NCBI GenBank assembly: GCA_029558435.1
Contig: JAKQEZ010000178.1
Span: forward strand, 1-30,742
Reading direction: 5' to 3'
Length of the DNA stretch: 30,742 bases
From: Bacteroidota bacterium
Lineage (GTDB): Bacteria; Bacteroidota; Bacteroidia; Flavobacteriales; Crocinitomicaceae
Below the pieces are notes generated by a model. The model made no database searches. It was not told where the DNA came from and saw nothing but the letters and a program-made list of their open reading frames with translations. Positions 18,022 through 24,776 of the stretch are shown here, in pieces. A program made the translations under genes and the position numbers. The first letter of the stretch is position 1. Every line of letters begins with the position of its first letter.

Positions 18022-18677
18022 AAAATCATGTTGTTATTCACCAATGTTTGATGAATTTCTTTAGAAACAGAATCTTTTACATTTTCTTTTACAATTCCTC
18101 TGAAATTACCCGCTGGTTCTTCAATAACTTCAACTGTTTTAAAAACATATTTATTGTTTTCCCATTTCAAAATGCAGTTGTAATACACGTCCGAACCTTC
18201 AATTTTATCAATAAAACGCAACAATAAATCGTCGTTTGTTCCAGCGTTTTTGCGTTTACCAATTACGTTTGCAATAAACCCATTCACCTTTATTAAAGCA
18301 CCATTTTCACGTTCAAATACTAAAACTCTTCGCAATGGAACTCCTCCAACATTGGCTTTCACCAATAAAATAAAACCATCTTTCAACGGTTTATTATCGT
18401 TTAAGCTAAAGAATTTAAAATTTTCAGCCGTACAAGGAGTAACCAATTTCCCTGATTTATCCACTTGTGCATCACTACAAATATTAATTTCTTTTAGTAG
18501 CGAAACAACACTTGTATCTTCAAATTCTTTTGAATCAAACAACTCCTCAATACCTTGAAATTCATTGGATTGACTTTGTTTAATTACTGTATTTGTTTCA
18601 TCGTTTTCTACTTCGGTTTTACAAGCTAACAAAGCAAGTAAAAGAACTGAAAAACCAATGTATTTAGTGATATGCAT
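18018..18677 (-). CDS. uncharacterised lipoprotein
   Basis: I do not recognise this 219-residue protein. It has a lipoprotein signal with lipobox LLAC and acylated Cys19, then an acidic, polar linker to about residue 45. A compact domain follows with two Cys that might form a disulfide (C67 in NICSDAQ and C82 in VTPCTA) and another near residue 168. The ATG lies within the last 14 bases of the HMG-CoA lyase gene in another frame, so translation is probably coupled. Its 3' end overlaps the convergent DUF58 gene by 4 bases. Confidence 0.75.
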   Translation of the reverse strand: MHITKYIGFSVLLLALLACKTEVENDETNTVIKQSQSNEFQGIEELFDSKEFEDTSVVSLLKEINICSDAQVDKSGKLVTPCTAENFKFFSLNDNKPLKDGFILLVKANVGGVPLRRVLVFERENGALIKVNGFIANVIGKRKNAGTNDDLLLRFIDKIEGSDVYYNCILKWENNKYVFKTVEVIEEPAGNFRGIVKENVKDSVSKEIHQTLVNNNMIF

Positions 18678-19527
18678 AAAAAATAGAATTTGATTCGTTC
18701 ATTGCATTTATAAACGCATTTTTATCAATTGGTAACACGATGTTTTGATTTTCAAACCAATCCAACATAATTTCTGTGGGCATATTACCTGTTAAATCGT
18801 CTTTAGCCATTGGGCAACCACCAAAGCCTTTTATTGCTCCATCAAATCGTCTGCAACCAGCATTATAGGCCGCTGCCACCATTTTTGATGCATTTTCTTT
18901 GGTCGTGTGTAAGTGCGCTCCAAATTCTACTTTTGGTAATTCTGGAATCAATGCTTTGAATAAATAATCAACCGAAGCTTCTGTTGCACAGCCAATTGTG
19001 TCGCTCAACGCTTGAATGGTTAACCCAAAATCATTATATAACTTTTCGCTCCATTTAATTACGGTTTCTGCATCCCAATGTTCACCATACGGATTGCCAA
19101 ATCCCATAGACAAATATACCACCACCTGTTTATTGTGTCTTTGAGCAATTGATTGAATTGTCTCTACACGGTGCAATGATTCTTCAATAGTGCTATTGGT
19201 GTTTCTTAATTGAAATTGTTCTGAAACAGAAAACGGATAACCCAAGTAAGTTACTTCATCAAATTGAACAGCATCCTCTGCTCCACGCTCGTTGGCAACA
19301 ATGGTTAATAATTTTGATGCAGCATTTTGAAGGTCAATTTTTTTCAAAAGTTCTGCTGTATCCTTCATTTGAGGTATTGATTTTGGAGATACAAAACTAC
19401 CAACATCAATTGTATCAAAATTGCATTTCAAAATACTGTTCACATAAGCTACTTTCAGGTCAGTAGGAATAAATTCCTTAATTCCCTGCATAGCATCACG
19501 CGGACATTCAATTAATTTCAAATCCAT
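18664..19527 (-). CDS. hydroxymethylglutaryl-CoA lyase
   Basis: This DRE-TIM metallolyase cleaves HMG-CoA to acetyl-CoA and acetoacetate, the last step of leucine catabolism. The 287 residues show the N-terminal ECPRDAMQG (R10, D11; usually EVGPRDGLQ), SDTIG (175-179), the metal-binding GAHLHTT (H205, H207), and the lid motif GFGGCPMAKDDLTGNMPTE with catalytic-type C238 and N248. The small changes from the consensus (A for G in RDGLQ, extra residues around AKDDLTGN) are typical of Bacteroidota members. It is 16 bases after pyrD and overlaps the lipoprotein gene by 14 bases. Other enzymes of the DRE-TIM family are less likely given the GGCP lid. Confidence 0.92.
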   Translation of the reverse strand: MDLKLIECPRDAMQGIKEFIPTDLKVAYVNSILKCNFDTIDVGSFVSPKSIPQMKDTAELLKKIDLQNAASKLLTIVANERGAEDAVQFDEVTYLGYPFSVSEQFQLRNTNSTIEESLHRVETIQSIAQRHNKQVVVYLSMGFGNPYGEHWDAETVIKWSEKLYNDFGLTIQALSDTIGCATEASVDYLFKALIPELPKVEFGAHLHTTKENASKMVAAAYNAGCRRFDGAIKGFGGCPMAKDDLTGNMPTEIMLDWFENQNIVLPIDKNAFINAMNESNSIFYAYH

Positions 19528-19543
19528 ATTCTCAAAAATACAA

Positions 19544-20578
19544 TTATTTTGTTTGTTTTAAAATGGCTTGGTTAATTTTCTTCACCAATCCTGGTCCTTC
19601 ATAAATAAATCCTGTGTACAATTGTACCAACGAAGCACCAGCATTTAGTTTTTCAAGTGCATCTTCCGCACTGTGAATTCCTCCAACACCAATAATCGGG
19701 AACGCCTTATTGGATTTTTGTGACAAATAGCGTATAACCTCTGTTGAACGTTTGGTTAACGGTTTTCCAGACAAACCACCCGCACCAATTGCTTCTACTT
19801 CACTTGCATTTGTTTTTAAATTGGAGCGATCAATTGTAGTATTGGTTGCAATGACACCATCAATTTTTGTTTCTTGTACAATTTCAACAATATCATCCAA
19901 TTGTTCATTAGTCAAATCAGGAGCAATTTTCAATAAAATTGGGCGCTGAATTGTTTTTGTTGCATTTTCATCTTTTAATGATTGCAATAATTTTTTCAAA
20001 GGTTCTTTTTCTTGCAACGCACGCAAGTTAGGCGTATTGGGTGAAGAAACATTGACCACAAAATAATCCACATAAGGATGCAAGGCATTGAAAGCAATTT
20101 TATAGTCATTATCTGCCTCTTCGTTGGGTGTCACTTTGTTTTTACCGATATTTCCACCAATCAACACATCCGTTTTTCTTTTTTTCAACTCACTTATGGC
20201 CGCTTCAACTCCTTCGTTATTAAAACCCATTCGGTTAATAATTGCTTCGTCTGGCTTTAAACGAAATAAACGTGGTTGTTCATTTCCTGGTTGACCTTTA
20301 GGAGTAACAGTTCCAATTTCAATGAATCCAAACCCACAATAAGCCAAGTCATTATACATGGTTGCATTTTTATCAAATCCGGCGGCTAAACCAACTGGGT
20401 TTTTGAATTTCAAACCAAACACTTCACGTTCCAATCGTTTATCGTTGACACAATAAAGTTTTGAAAACAGAAACTTACCTCCTGGAATTGATAAAACAAA
20501 ATGTAAAAGTCCTGTTGTTAAATAGTGAACCTTTTCTGGTTGAAATAAAAATAAAATGGAGCGTAATAATTTGTACAT
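19544..20578 (-). CDS. pyrD: dihydroorotate dehydrogenase (quinone), class 2
   Basis: PyrD oxidises dihydroorotate to orotate in pyrimidine synthesis and passes electrons through FMN to membrane quinone. From the ATG at 20578 it has 344 residues. The N-terminal ~40 residues form the membrane-associated helical part of class 2 enzymes. FMN/substrate motifs follow: [11 protein letters not shown] (61-71), RMGFNNEG (116-123), [11 protein letters not shown] with the catalytic Ser at 178 or 179, and the C-terminal phosphate-binding [12 protein letters not shown] longer start at 20614 lies upstream of the candidate transcript start and was rejected. It is the first gene of the pyrD, HMG-CoA lyase, lipoprotein unit. 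Confidence 0.96.
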   Translation of the reverse strand: MYKLLRSILFLFQPEKVHYLTTGLLHFVLSIPGGKFLFSKLYCVNDKRLEREVFGLKFKNPVGLAAGFDKNATMYNDLAYCGFGFIEIGTVTPKGQPGNEQPRLFRLKPDEAIINRMGFNNEGVEAAISELKKRKTDVLIGGNIGKNKVTPNEEADNDYKIAFNALHPYVDYFVVNVSSPNTPNLRALQEKEPLKKLLQSLKDENATKTIQRPILLKIAPDLTNEQLDDIVEIVQETKIDGVIATNTTIDRSNLKTNASEVEAIGAGGLSGKPLTKRSTEVIRYLSQKSNKAFPIIGVGGIHSAEDALEKLNAGASLVQLYTGFIYEGPGLVKKINQAILKQTK

Positions 20579-20597
20579 AACAATAAATTCTAGACTA

Positions 20598-20605
20598 CAA
20601 ATGTA
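20598..20605 (-). promoter_or_regulatory. candidate -7 promoter element of pyrD
   Basis: The minus strand reads TACATTTG, a perfect TAnnTTTG match. Transcription would start near 20591, 13 bases before the ATG at 20578, which supports that start. No clear -33 TTG is seen. Confidence 0.45.
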
Positions 20606-20610
20606 CAAAA

Positions 20611-20640
20611 GCAAAATGAGGCAGCTATCGCCACCTCATT
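20611..20640 (-). terminator. intrinsic terminator of the outer-membrane barrel gene
   Basis: AATGAGG (20615-20621) pairs with CCTCATT (20634-20640) around a 12-base loop; on the minus strand it is followed by TTTTGCTTTT. It lies 36 bases past the barrel gene stop and just upstream of the pyrD promoter, separating the two units. Confidence 0.65.
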
Positions 20641-20675
20641 AAAATATTTAACATTGAATTAAAAAAGAGTTGATT

Positions 20676-21635
20676 TTAGAATTTATATCGACCTCCTCTC
20701 CAAGTGTGTTTATTTCTTTGACCTGCATAATCTTTATAAGTAATGTTTCTAGTTACAACAACATTAATATAAAAATAAGCATCTTTTTGTTTATCACCTC
20801 TTTGTTGTCCTGGAGCAAACCAAGTTGAATTTTCTACACTTGGGTTTGACAAATAAGCAGATGCTGCACCAACTTCAGAAGCTAAGATTGCTGGGTCGTA
20901 ATACGTTGTTCCAACATCATCTATATAATCTGTAAATGTTTTAACATACGATGCTTCCACACCCATGCGCCACATTCTGTTCAAGCCAAAGCGGATACCA
21001 ACTCCCATTGGAATTGCAAAAGTAACCGGTCCATAAGGCTTAGCTCCATCAGTAAGTCCTTGCCCTTCTGTTTTCAAAGGGCGTAAAGCAGTCCATTTTC
21101 CTTGGTACATTGCTTTAGGATTAAAATATGTTGCTGCAATTCCTCCAAAAATATAGAATTGGTCGTTTTTATCGCGCATTGATTTTAATCCTTTAATTTT
21201 ATAACGAGCACCAAATTTTTCATTTGCCCATAAAATGATATCCAAACGTTGTGCTAATTCAACAAAAAACGATCTGAAATGTAAATTTCTTGAATTACGA
21301 ATAATTTCGTTTGTTAAGGCATCATTTCCTCTCAACATCCCCATTGTTAATGTGGTAGTGGTTGCAAAATAAGGGTGGAAACGGTATCTAAAACCTAGCA
21401 TCCCTCCCATATTTGTTGACGGAAAATCTAAATCGGCTAATGAATAGTCTTTACCAATTCTATCTTTCCCCCCTAAGTCGCCAAGAAATTGTGTAGCTCC
21501 TAATCCAAACAAAATTTCTTTTTTGTTGAGGGACCAATTTCGTTGGGTATTAAAATTGGTGTGTTGTGCTGATACATTACTTGTAAAAGCTATTGAAACT
21601 AACAGTGCAAGTGGGTAAGTAAATATTTTATTCAT
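20676..21635 (-). CDS. outer-membrane beta-barrel protein, DUF6089/PorG-like
   Basis: From the ATG at 21635 the 319-residue protein has a signal peptide ending NVSAQ (about 24), then a long run of alternating hydrophobic/aromatic strands ending in an aromatic residue (RGGRYKF), as expected for an outer-membrane barrel. ILFGLGATQFLGDLGG and MLGFRYRFHPYFATTTTLT (about 40-100) resemble the start of DUF6089 proteins, the group to which, as I recall, the type IX secretion component PorG belongs. The match is from memory, so PorG function is a hypothesis. A good promoter at 21680-21711 serves it separately from the sigma gene pair upstream, and it ends at a terminator. Confidence 0.7.
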   Translation of the reverse strand: MNKIFTYPLALLVSIAFTSNVSAQHTNFNTQRNWSLNKKEILFGLGATQFLGDLGGKDRIGKDYSLADLDFPSTNMGGMLGFRYRFHPYFATTTTLTMGMLRGNDALTNEIIRNSRNLHFRSFFVELAQRLDIILWANEKFGARYKIKGLKSMRDKNDQFYIFGGIAATYFNPKAMYQGKWTALRPLKTEGQGLTDGAKPYGPVTFAIPMGVGIRFGLNRMWRMGVEASYVKTFTDYIDDVGTTYYDPAILASEVGAASAYLSNPSVENSTWFAPGQQRGDKQKDAYFYINVVVTRNITYKDYAGQRNKHTWRGGRYKF

Positions 21636-21679
21636 GTAATGTAGTTTAAGAATTTTCATTCTATATATCATAATTGGGT

Positions 21680-21711
21680 CAAAATTATACTATTTTTTTC
21701 AAATACACCAA
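21680..21711 (-). promoter_or_regulatory. candidate promoter of the outer-membrane barrel gene
   Basis: On the minus strand TTG (21711-21709) is followed after 21 bases by TAATTTTG (21687-21680), a full match to the Bacteroidota TTG / TAnnTTTG promoter. Transcription would start near 21673, leaving a 38-base leader before the ATG at 21635 and making the upstream ATG at 21671 unlikely. Confidence 0.65.
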
Positions 21712-21752
21712 AAAAAAAAGAATATTTTCAACATATAGATGTGTGTAAGACA

Positions 21753-22526
21753 CTAAAACTTAATATTTAAGTCCATAGATACACAACGAATAGTACTATC
21801 ATTATTACTATTTTGAGCAATAATATTGGTTACATAAATACGTTGATTTAAACCGATACTTTCCATTTCGTTTAGGACGTTTTGTGGAATTTTATTCCCA
21901 TCAACCGTAATGGATTTATCACCAGCACGCGATGTATAGTACAAGCTAAATTGTTTCACTTTATAATCATTTGCTATAACAATTTCACTATTTTTAAAAT
22001 TATCAAATGATAAATCGCCATTAAAAACACCAGAAATCGATGGAGCAATATTTTTGGAAACAGAAATTGGAGTTGAAACTTCTACAACTTTTTCTTCAAC
22101 ACTTTTAGATTTTGATAATTCAATTTCATTATTATTTATTGTGCTTTCTTGTTGTTGTTTTTGAAGTTTAGAAGTTTTCTCAACTACTTGTGCAACTTCC
22201 ATCTGAGGTTGATACGACGCTTCGTTAACGGCTAAAACCACCTCTTTTTCAATTGGTTTTGTATTAGATACTACTAATTCATTTGAGTTAGTTTGTGCTA
22301 ATTTACTTGAATCAGATGTTGTATTGTTAGCTGATACCAACATTCCAACTCCTATAATTGCAGCAACACTCGCTGTACCAATTGCTCCATAAAACCAACC
22401 CTTACTTGTAAGCGTTGGCGTGTTTGATGCTTTTAATTTAGTAAGAACTGAATCAAAATTTTGTTTTGACTCAATGTAGTCTTTCGTAAGTTTTTTGCGG
22501 TCCAGATTAATTTTAAAATTTCCCAT
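21753..22526 (-). CDS. single-pass membrane protein, possible anti-sigma factor
   Basis: The 257-residue protein has a short basic cytoplasmic N-terminus (about 42 residues), one membrane helix (about 43-65, GWFYGAIGTASVAAIIGVGM), a low-complexity Ser/Glu/Lys-rich linker to about 160, and a C-terminal extracytoplasmic domain with FSLYYTSRAGDKSITVDGN. Its ATG overlaps the sigma factor stop by one base (TGATG), so the two are translationally coupled. That coupling and the topology suggest a membrane partner of the sigma factor, but no zinc-finger (ZAS) motif is present and I recognise no family. A GTG one codon upstream is an alternative start. Confidence 0.7.
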   Translation of the reverse strand: MGNFKINLDRKKLTKDYIESKQNFDSVLTKLKASNTPTLTSKGWFYGAIGTASVAAIIGVGMLVSANNTTSDSSKLAQTNSNELVVSNTKPIEKEVVLAVNEASYQPQMEVAQVVEKTSKLQKQQQESTINNNEIELSKSKSVEEKVVEVSTPISVSKNIAPSISGVFNGDLSFDNFKNSEIVIANDYKVKQFSLYYTSRAGDKSITVDGNKIPQNVLNEMESIGLNQRIYVTNIIAQNSNNDSTIRCVSMDLNIKF

Positions 22527-23101
22527 CACTGTAGCTTGTTTAAATATATCTTTTTCAATTTCTCCAACGCTCTAAATGATTTCACTTTGGCGTTATTTTC
22601 AGTTATTTCTAATATTTCACCAATTTCTTTGAATGAACGTTTTTCAAAAAATCGAAGTTCTAACAATTGCATATCTTCCTCATTCAGCTTTGCAAGGCAG
22701 CTCATCAATTTTTTTCTATTGTGTTCACTCTCTTCATGGTCAAACTCATCAATAAATTCATTTACCTGCACCGTATCAATGTTGACTGTTCGGATTGCTT
22801 TTTTATCGCGAAAAGATTGATACAATTCACTTTTAGCAATGCGGTACAACCACGATGCAAATGGCACTCCTCTAAACTCATACTTATGAAGATTTTTTAT
22901 AGCCTTCATAAAAACCTGTGAGGTAATATCAAATGCCATTTCCTCATCATCCATGCGCTGATAGATATAACGAAATATCTGCTCATGGTATTTTTTATAC
23001 AACGGCGCGAAATGCTCAGGGTCAGCTTTTGCTCGTTGCACCCATTCCAACTCCTCTAGCATGCGAGCGTTGGTTTGGTGATACGCAGGGTTCACATTCA
23101 T
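22526..23101 (-). CDS. ECF-type RNA polymerase sigma factor
   Basis: This is a group 4 sigma-70 factor of 191 residues. Region 2 spans about 30-98: FAPLYKKYHEQIFRYIYQR, then DITSQVFMKAIKNL and FASWLYRIAKSELYQSFR. Region 4 spans about 132-188: LNEEDMQLLELRFFEKRSF, KEIGEILEITENNAKVKSFRALEKLKK, a clear helix-turn-helix. Region 3 is absent, as expected. It is followed directly by the membrane protein gene. The 5' region carries an inverted repeat at 23135-23154. Its regulon is unknown. Confidence 0.93.
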   Translation of the reverse strand: MNVNPAYHQTNARMLEELEWVQRAKADPEHFAPLYKKYHEQIFRYIYQRMDDEEMAFDITSQVFMKAIKNLHKYEFRGVPFASWLYRIAKSELYQSFRDKKAIRTVNIDTVQVNEFIDEFDHEESEHNRKKLMSCLAKLNEEDMQLLELRFFEKRSFKEIGEILEITENNAKVKSFRALEKLKKIYLNKLQ

Positions 23102-23134
23102 AATTTCTGGTTTTATTTCCTAGCTTAGCAGAGT

Positions 23135-23154
23135 AACTGGCTTGCAGACCAGTT
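23135..23154. repeat. inverted repeat upstream of the sigma factor gene
   Basis: AACTGG (23135-23140) and CCAGTT (23149-23154) form a perfect 6-bp inverted repeat with an 8-base spacer, starting 34 bases before the sigma gene ATG. It could be an operator or a leader hairpin. No function is shown by the sequence. Confidence 0.4.
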
Positions 23155-23283
23155 GTTTATATAAGTCGATAGTTTTATTTTGGTTACACAAATTCTAACG
23201 CTAATTTATCAAAATTATTTTATGATTGTGTATTTAATGTGTTTGAATGAATATTTTTATTTATTCAATTATTTACAAAAAAG

Positions 23284-23459
23284 AAAAAACCCATACGTTT
23301 TGGTTCTCTGAAGCCCCAGAAAACACGATTAGGAAAATCTAGCATGTTCTGTAATCCGCTGTCGAAAAAAATCGAATCCGAAGATTGCGGCCCGCCATAG
23401 TACGCTGAAAGCTTTTCCTTATTGTAAAATTTTAAGCTTCAAAATATGAACGTATGGGC
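23284..23459 (-). ncRNA. candidate 6S-like structured RNA (possibly 6S-Flavo)
   Basis: A region of about 170 bases with no ORF folds, on the minus strand, into one long interrupted hairpin. Helices, in plus-strand coordinates: 23290-23299 with 23449-23458 (10 bp, perfect); 23309-23316 with 23434-23441 (8 bp, two G-U); 23320-23323 with 23430-23433; 23331-23337 with 23413-23419 (7 bp, perfect); 23341-23345 with 23402-23406 (one G-U); 23356-23359 with 23387-23390, and a UUCG-capped hairpin at 23375-23386. A 10/7-base internal loop sits mid-hairpin, as the open-promoter-like bubble does in 6S RNA. The minus strand is favoured: the G-U pairs would be A-C on the other strand, and the closing stem is followed by TTTTTT (23284-23289), a terminator-like tail. 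A weak -7 match (ATTATTTG, 23463-23470) precedes it. 6S-Flavo is known from Flavobacteria; my assignment is by architecture, not covariance. Confidence 0.6.
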
Positions 23460-23623
23460 TCTCAAATAATTGAGATTCAGTCTCTGCTCTAACTCTTTTA
23501 GATGTACTGATACCGCTAATTTATATAAAACTATTTAATTTTCCAAATCTACAAGTGTTAAAAAACTAAAGGCTGAATCTTAATAATTAGTTTTACTGCT
23601 TGAATGGCAAATAATAACTTTTT

Positions 23624-24469
23624 CTATTTTTTCTTGTTCAGTTTTTTGTTTTCTGTTACTGGTGGTAAAAAGTTTGTTGATGTTACAACCTTTTGTCCTG
23701 TTTTATTTTCTAATGCAAGTCTTGCGTCTTTAGCAATTTTACCACCTTTTTTTCCTGCGATGGCGTTTTGTTTCACTCCTTTTGCTTTATCGACTTCGGC
23801 TATTTGTCGAGTGGAAAGTTCTGCCAATGCGGTGAAAATAAGTTCAGCTTCACTCATGTGATCGCGTAAATTTTGCTTTTTTAACCCTTTTAAATCTTTG
23901 TGCTTTTTAACTGTTAAACCTGTCCATTCTTGATGAATGATGTTGGTGATAAAAGCAAATTCATCTGAAGTAGCAACTCCGTTTTCTTTCCAATAATCTG
24001 TAAGTTTGTTTCTGGTTTCTTGCCCCGTCATTCGTTGCTGTATCCACTTTTCGCTTCTACCAAGTTTTTGCCAATTTTCTCTTGCTCTATCCAAACTTTG
24101 TTCGGGATCGGCAATTTCCTGCATACGTTCGTATCCTACTTTTGCTAACCATTGTTTAAACGGTTCCGCTTTGGGCGATGGAATTGATTGGATTATACGA
24201 AGTAAAACCTCTGTATCAGCAACATCAGTTTCTCGCATTTTTCCATCAGTTGCTTTCATTTTCATCTGTCGACAAATTGTCGACAGTTCAAGGTCTCCTT
24301 CTGTTTTTACACGCACTTTCATTTTAAACCAATAATCTCTTGGATTAGAACTGTTGGTTAAAACAGCGATAACATCAATAACCGAAAAGTACCATTTCTC
24401 CTGTTCTTCATCCCAATGGGTGCGAACTTGCTTTTGCTCAAATATTTTTATGACGTTTTCTTTGCTCAT
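23624..24469 (-). CDS. Bro-N domain (phage antirepressor-like) protein
   Basis: The 281-residue protein begins with a Bro-N-type DNA-binding domain: RTHWDEEQEKWYFSVIDVIAVLTNSSNPRDYW-like sequence at about 16-47, then a segment to about 125 with DTEVLLRIIQSIPSPKAEPFKQWLAKVG, which is very characteristic. The C-terminal half (SEKWIQQRMTGQETRNKLTDYWKENG; LSTRQIAEVDKAKGVKQNAIAGKKGG) is the usual partner region of chromosomal Bro-N proteins and ends in a Lys-rich tail. Such proteins come from phages and other mobile elements, but free-standing chromosomal copies are common. No integrase, tRNA or att-like repeat is seen nearby. The biological role is unknown. Confidence 0.8.
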   Translation of the reverse strand: MSKENVIKIFEQKQVRTHWDEEQEKWYFSVIDVIAVLTNSSNPRDYWFKMKVRVKTEGDLELSTICRQMKMKATDGKMRETDVADTEVLLRIIQSIPSPKAEPFKQWLAKVGYERMQEIADPEQSLDRARENWQKLGRSEKWIQQRMTGQETRNKLTDYWKENGVATSDEFAFITNIIHQEWTGLTVKKHKDLKGLKKQNLRDHMSEAELIFTALAELSTRQIAEVDKAKGVKQNAIAGKKGGKIAKDARLALENKTGQKVVTSTNFLPPVTENKKLNKKK

Positions 24470-24776
24470 TCTTATAAACTCTGTAAGATACTAAAGATAT
24501 AAAATAAATAATAAAATTGTCTGTTTTCACAAATTAATTCATAAATGAAAGATACAAGTATTAAATATGACGCTATCAAATATAATGCATCTGTTTATCA
24601 TTAAAAGTTTAATTTTTTAATGACTTTTATTTGCACAACTTTTCTGCTAGTTGTTCCATACTATATTTTGTTAAGTCAGCATCTTAGGGGATAAATTATT
24701 AAGTACCCAATTAAATTTTTTCTGTAACAATTTCTATTTTTATGCGTTGTTTAATTAACATACAACTTTATTTATT
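24470..24776. other. 307-base AT-rich intergenic region between diverging genes
   Basis: This stretch separates the Bro-N gene (minus) from the receptor-like gene (plus), so it must contain both promoters. A TATCTTTA at 24492-24499 on the minus strand is a 7 of 8 match to TAnnTTTG about 23 bases before the Bro-N ATG. An imperfect hairpin is formed by TAAAAGT (24602-24608) and ACTTTTA (24623-24629). I see no ORF, tRNA or other RNA in it and no convincing promoter for the plus-strand gene. Confidence 0.4.

Noticed and set aside
23375..23386. The small UUCG-capped hairpin as a stand-alone terminator
   Set aside because: Its stem is only 4 bp of mostly A-T and it lies inside the larger fold.
23284..23459. 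tmRNA, RNase P RNA, tRNA or riboswitch at the structured region
   Set aside because: It lacks the tmRNA tRNA-like ends and tag frame, the RNase P conserved core, and any cloverleaf or known aptamer core; the single long interrupted hairpin fits 6S RNA better.
24006..24335. A 109-codon plus-strand frame opposite the Bro-N gene
   Set aside because: Antisense shadow; Ser/Cys-rich composition with no recognisable domain, while the minus strand encodes a clear Bro-N protein.
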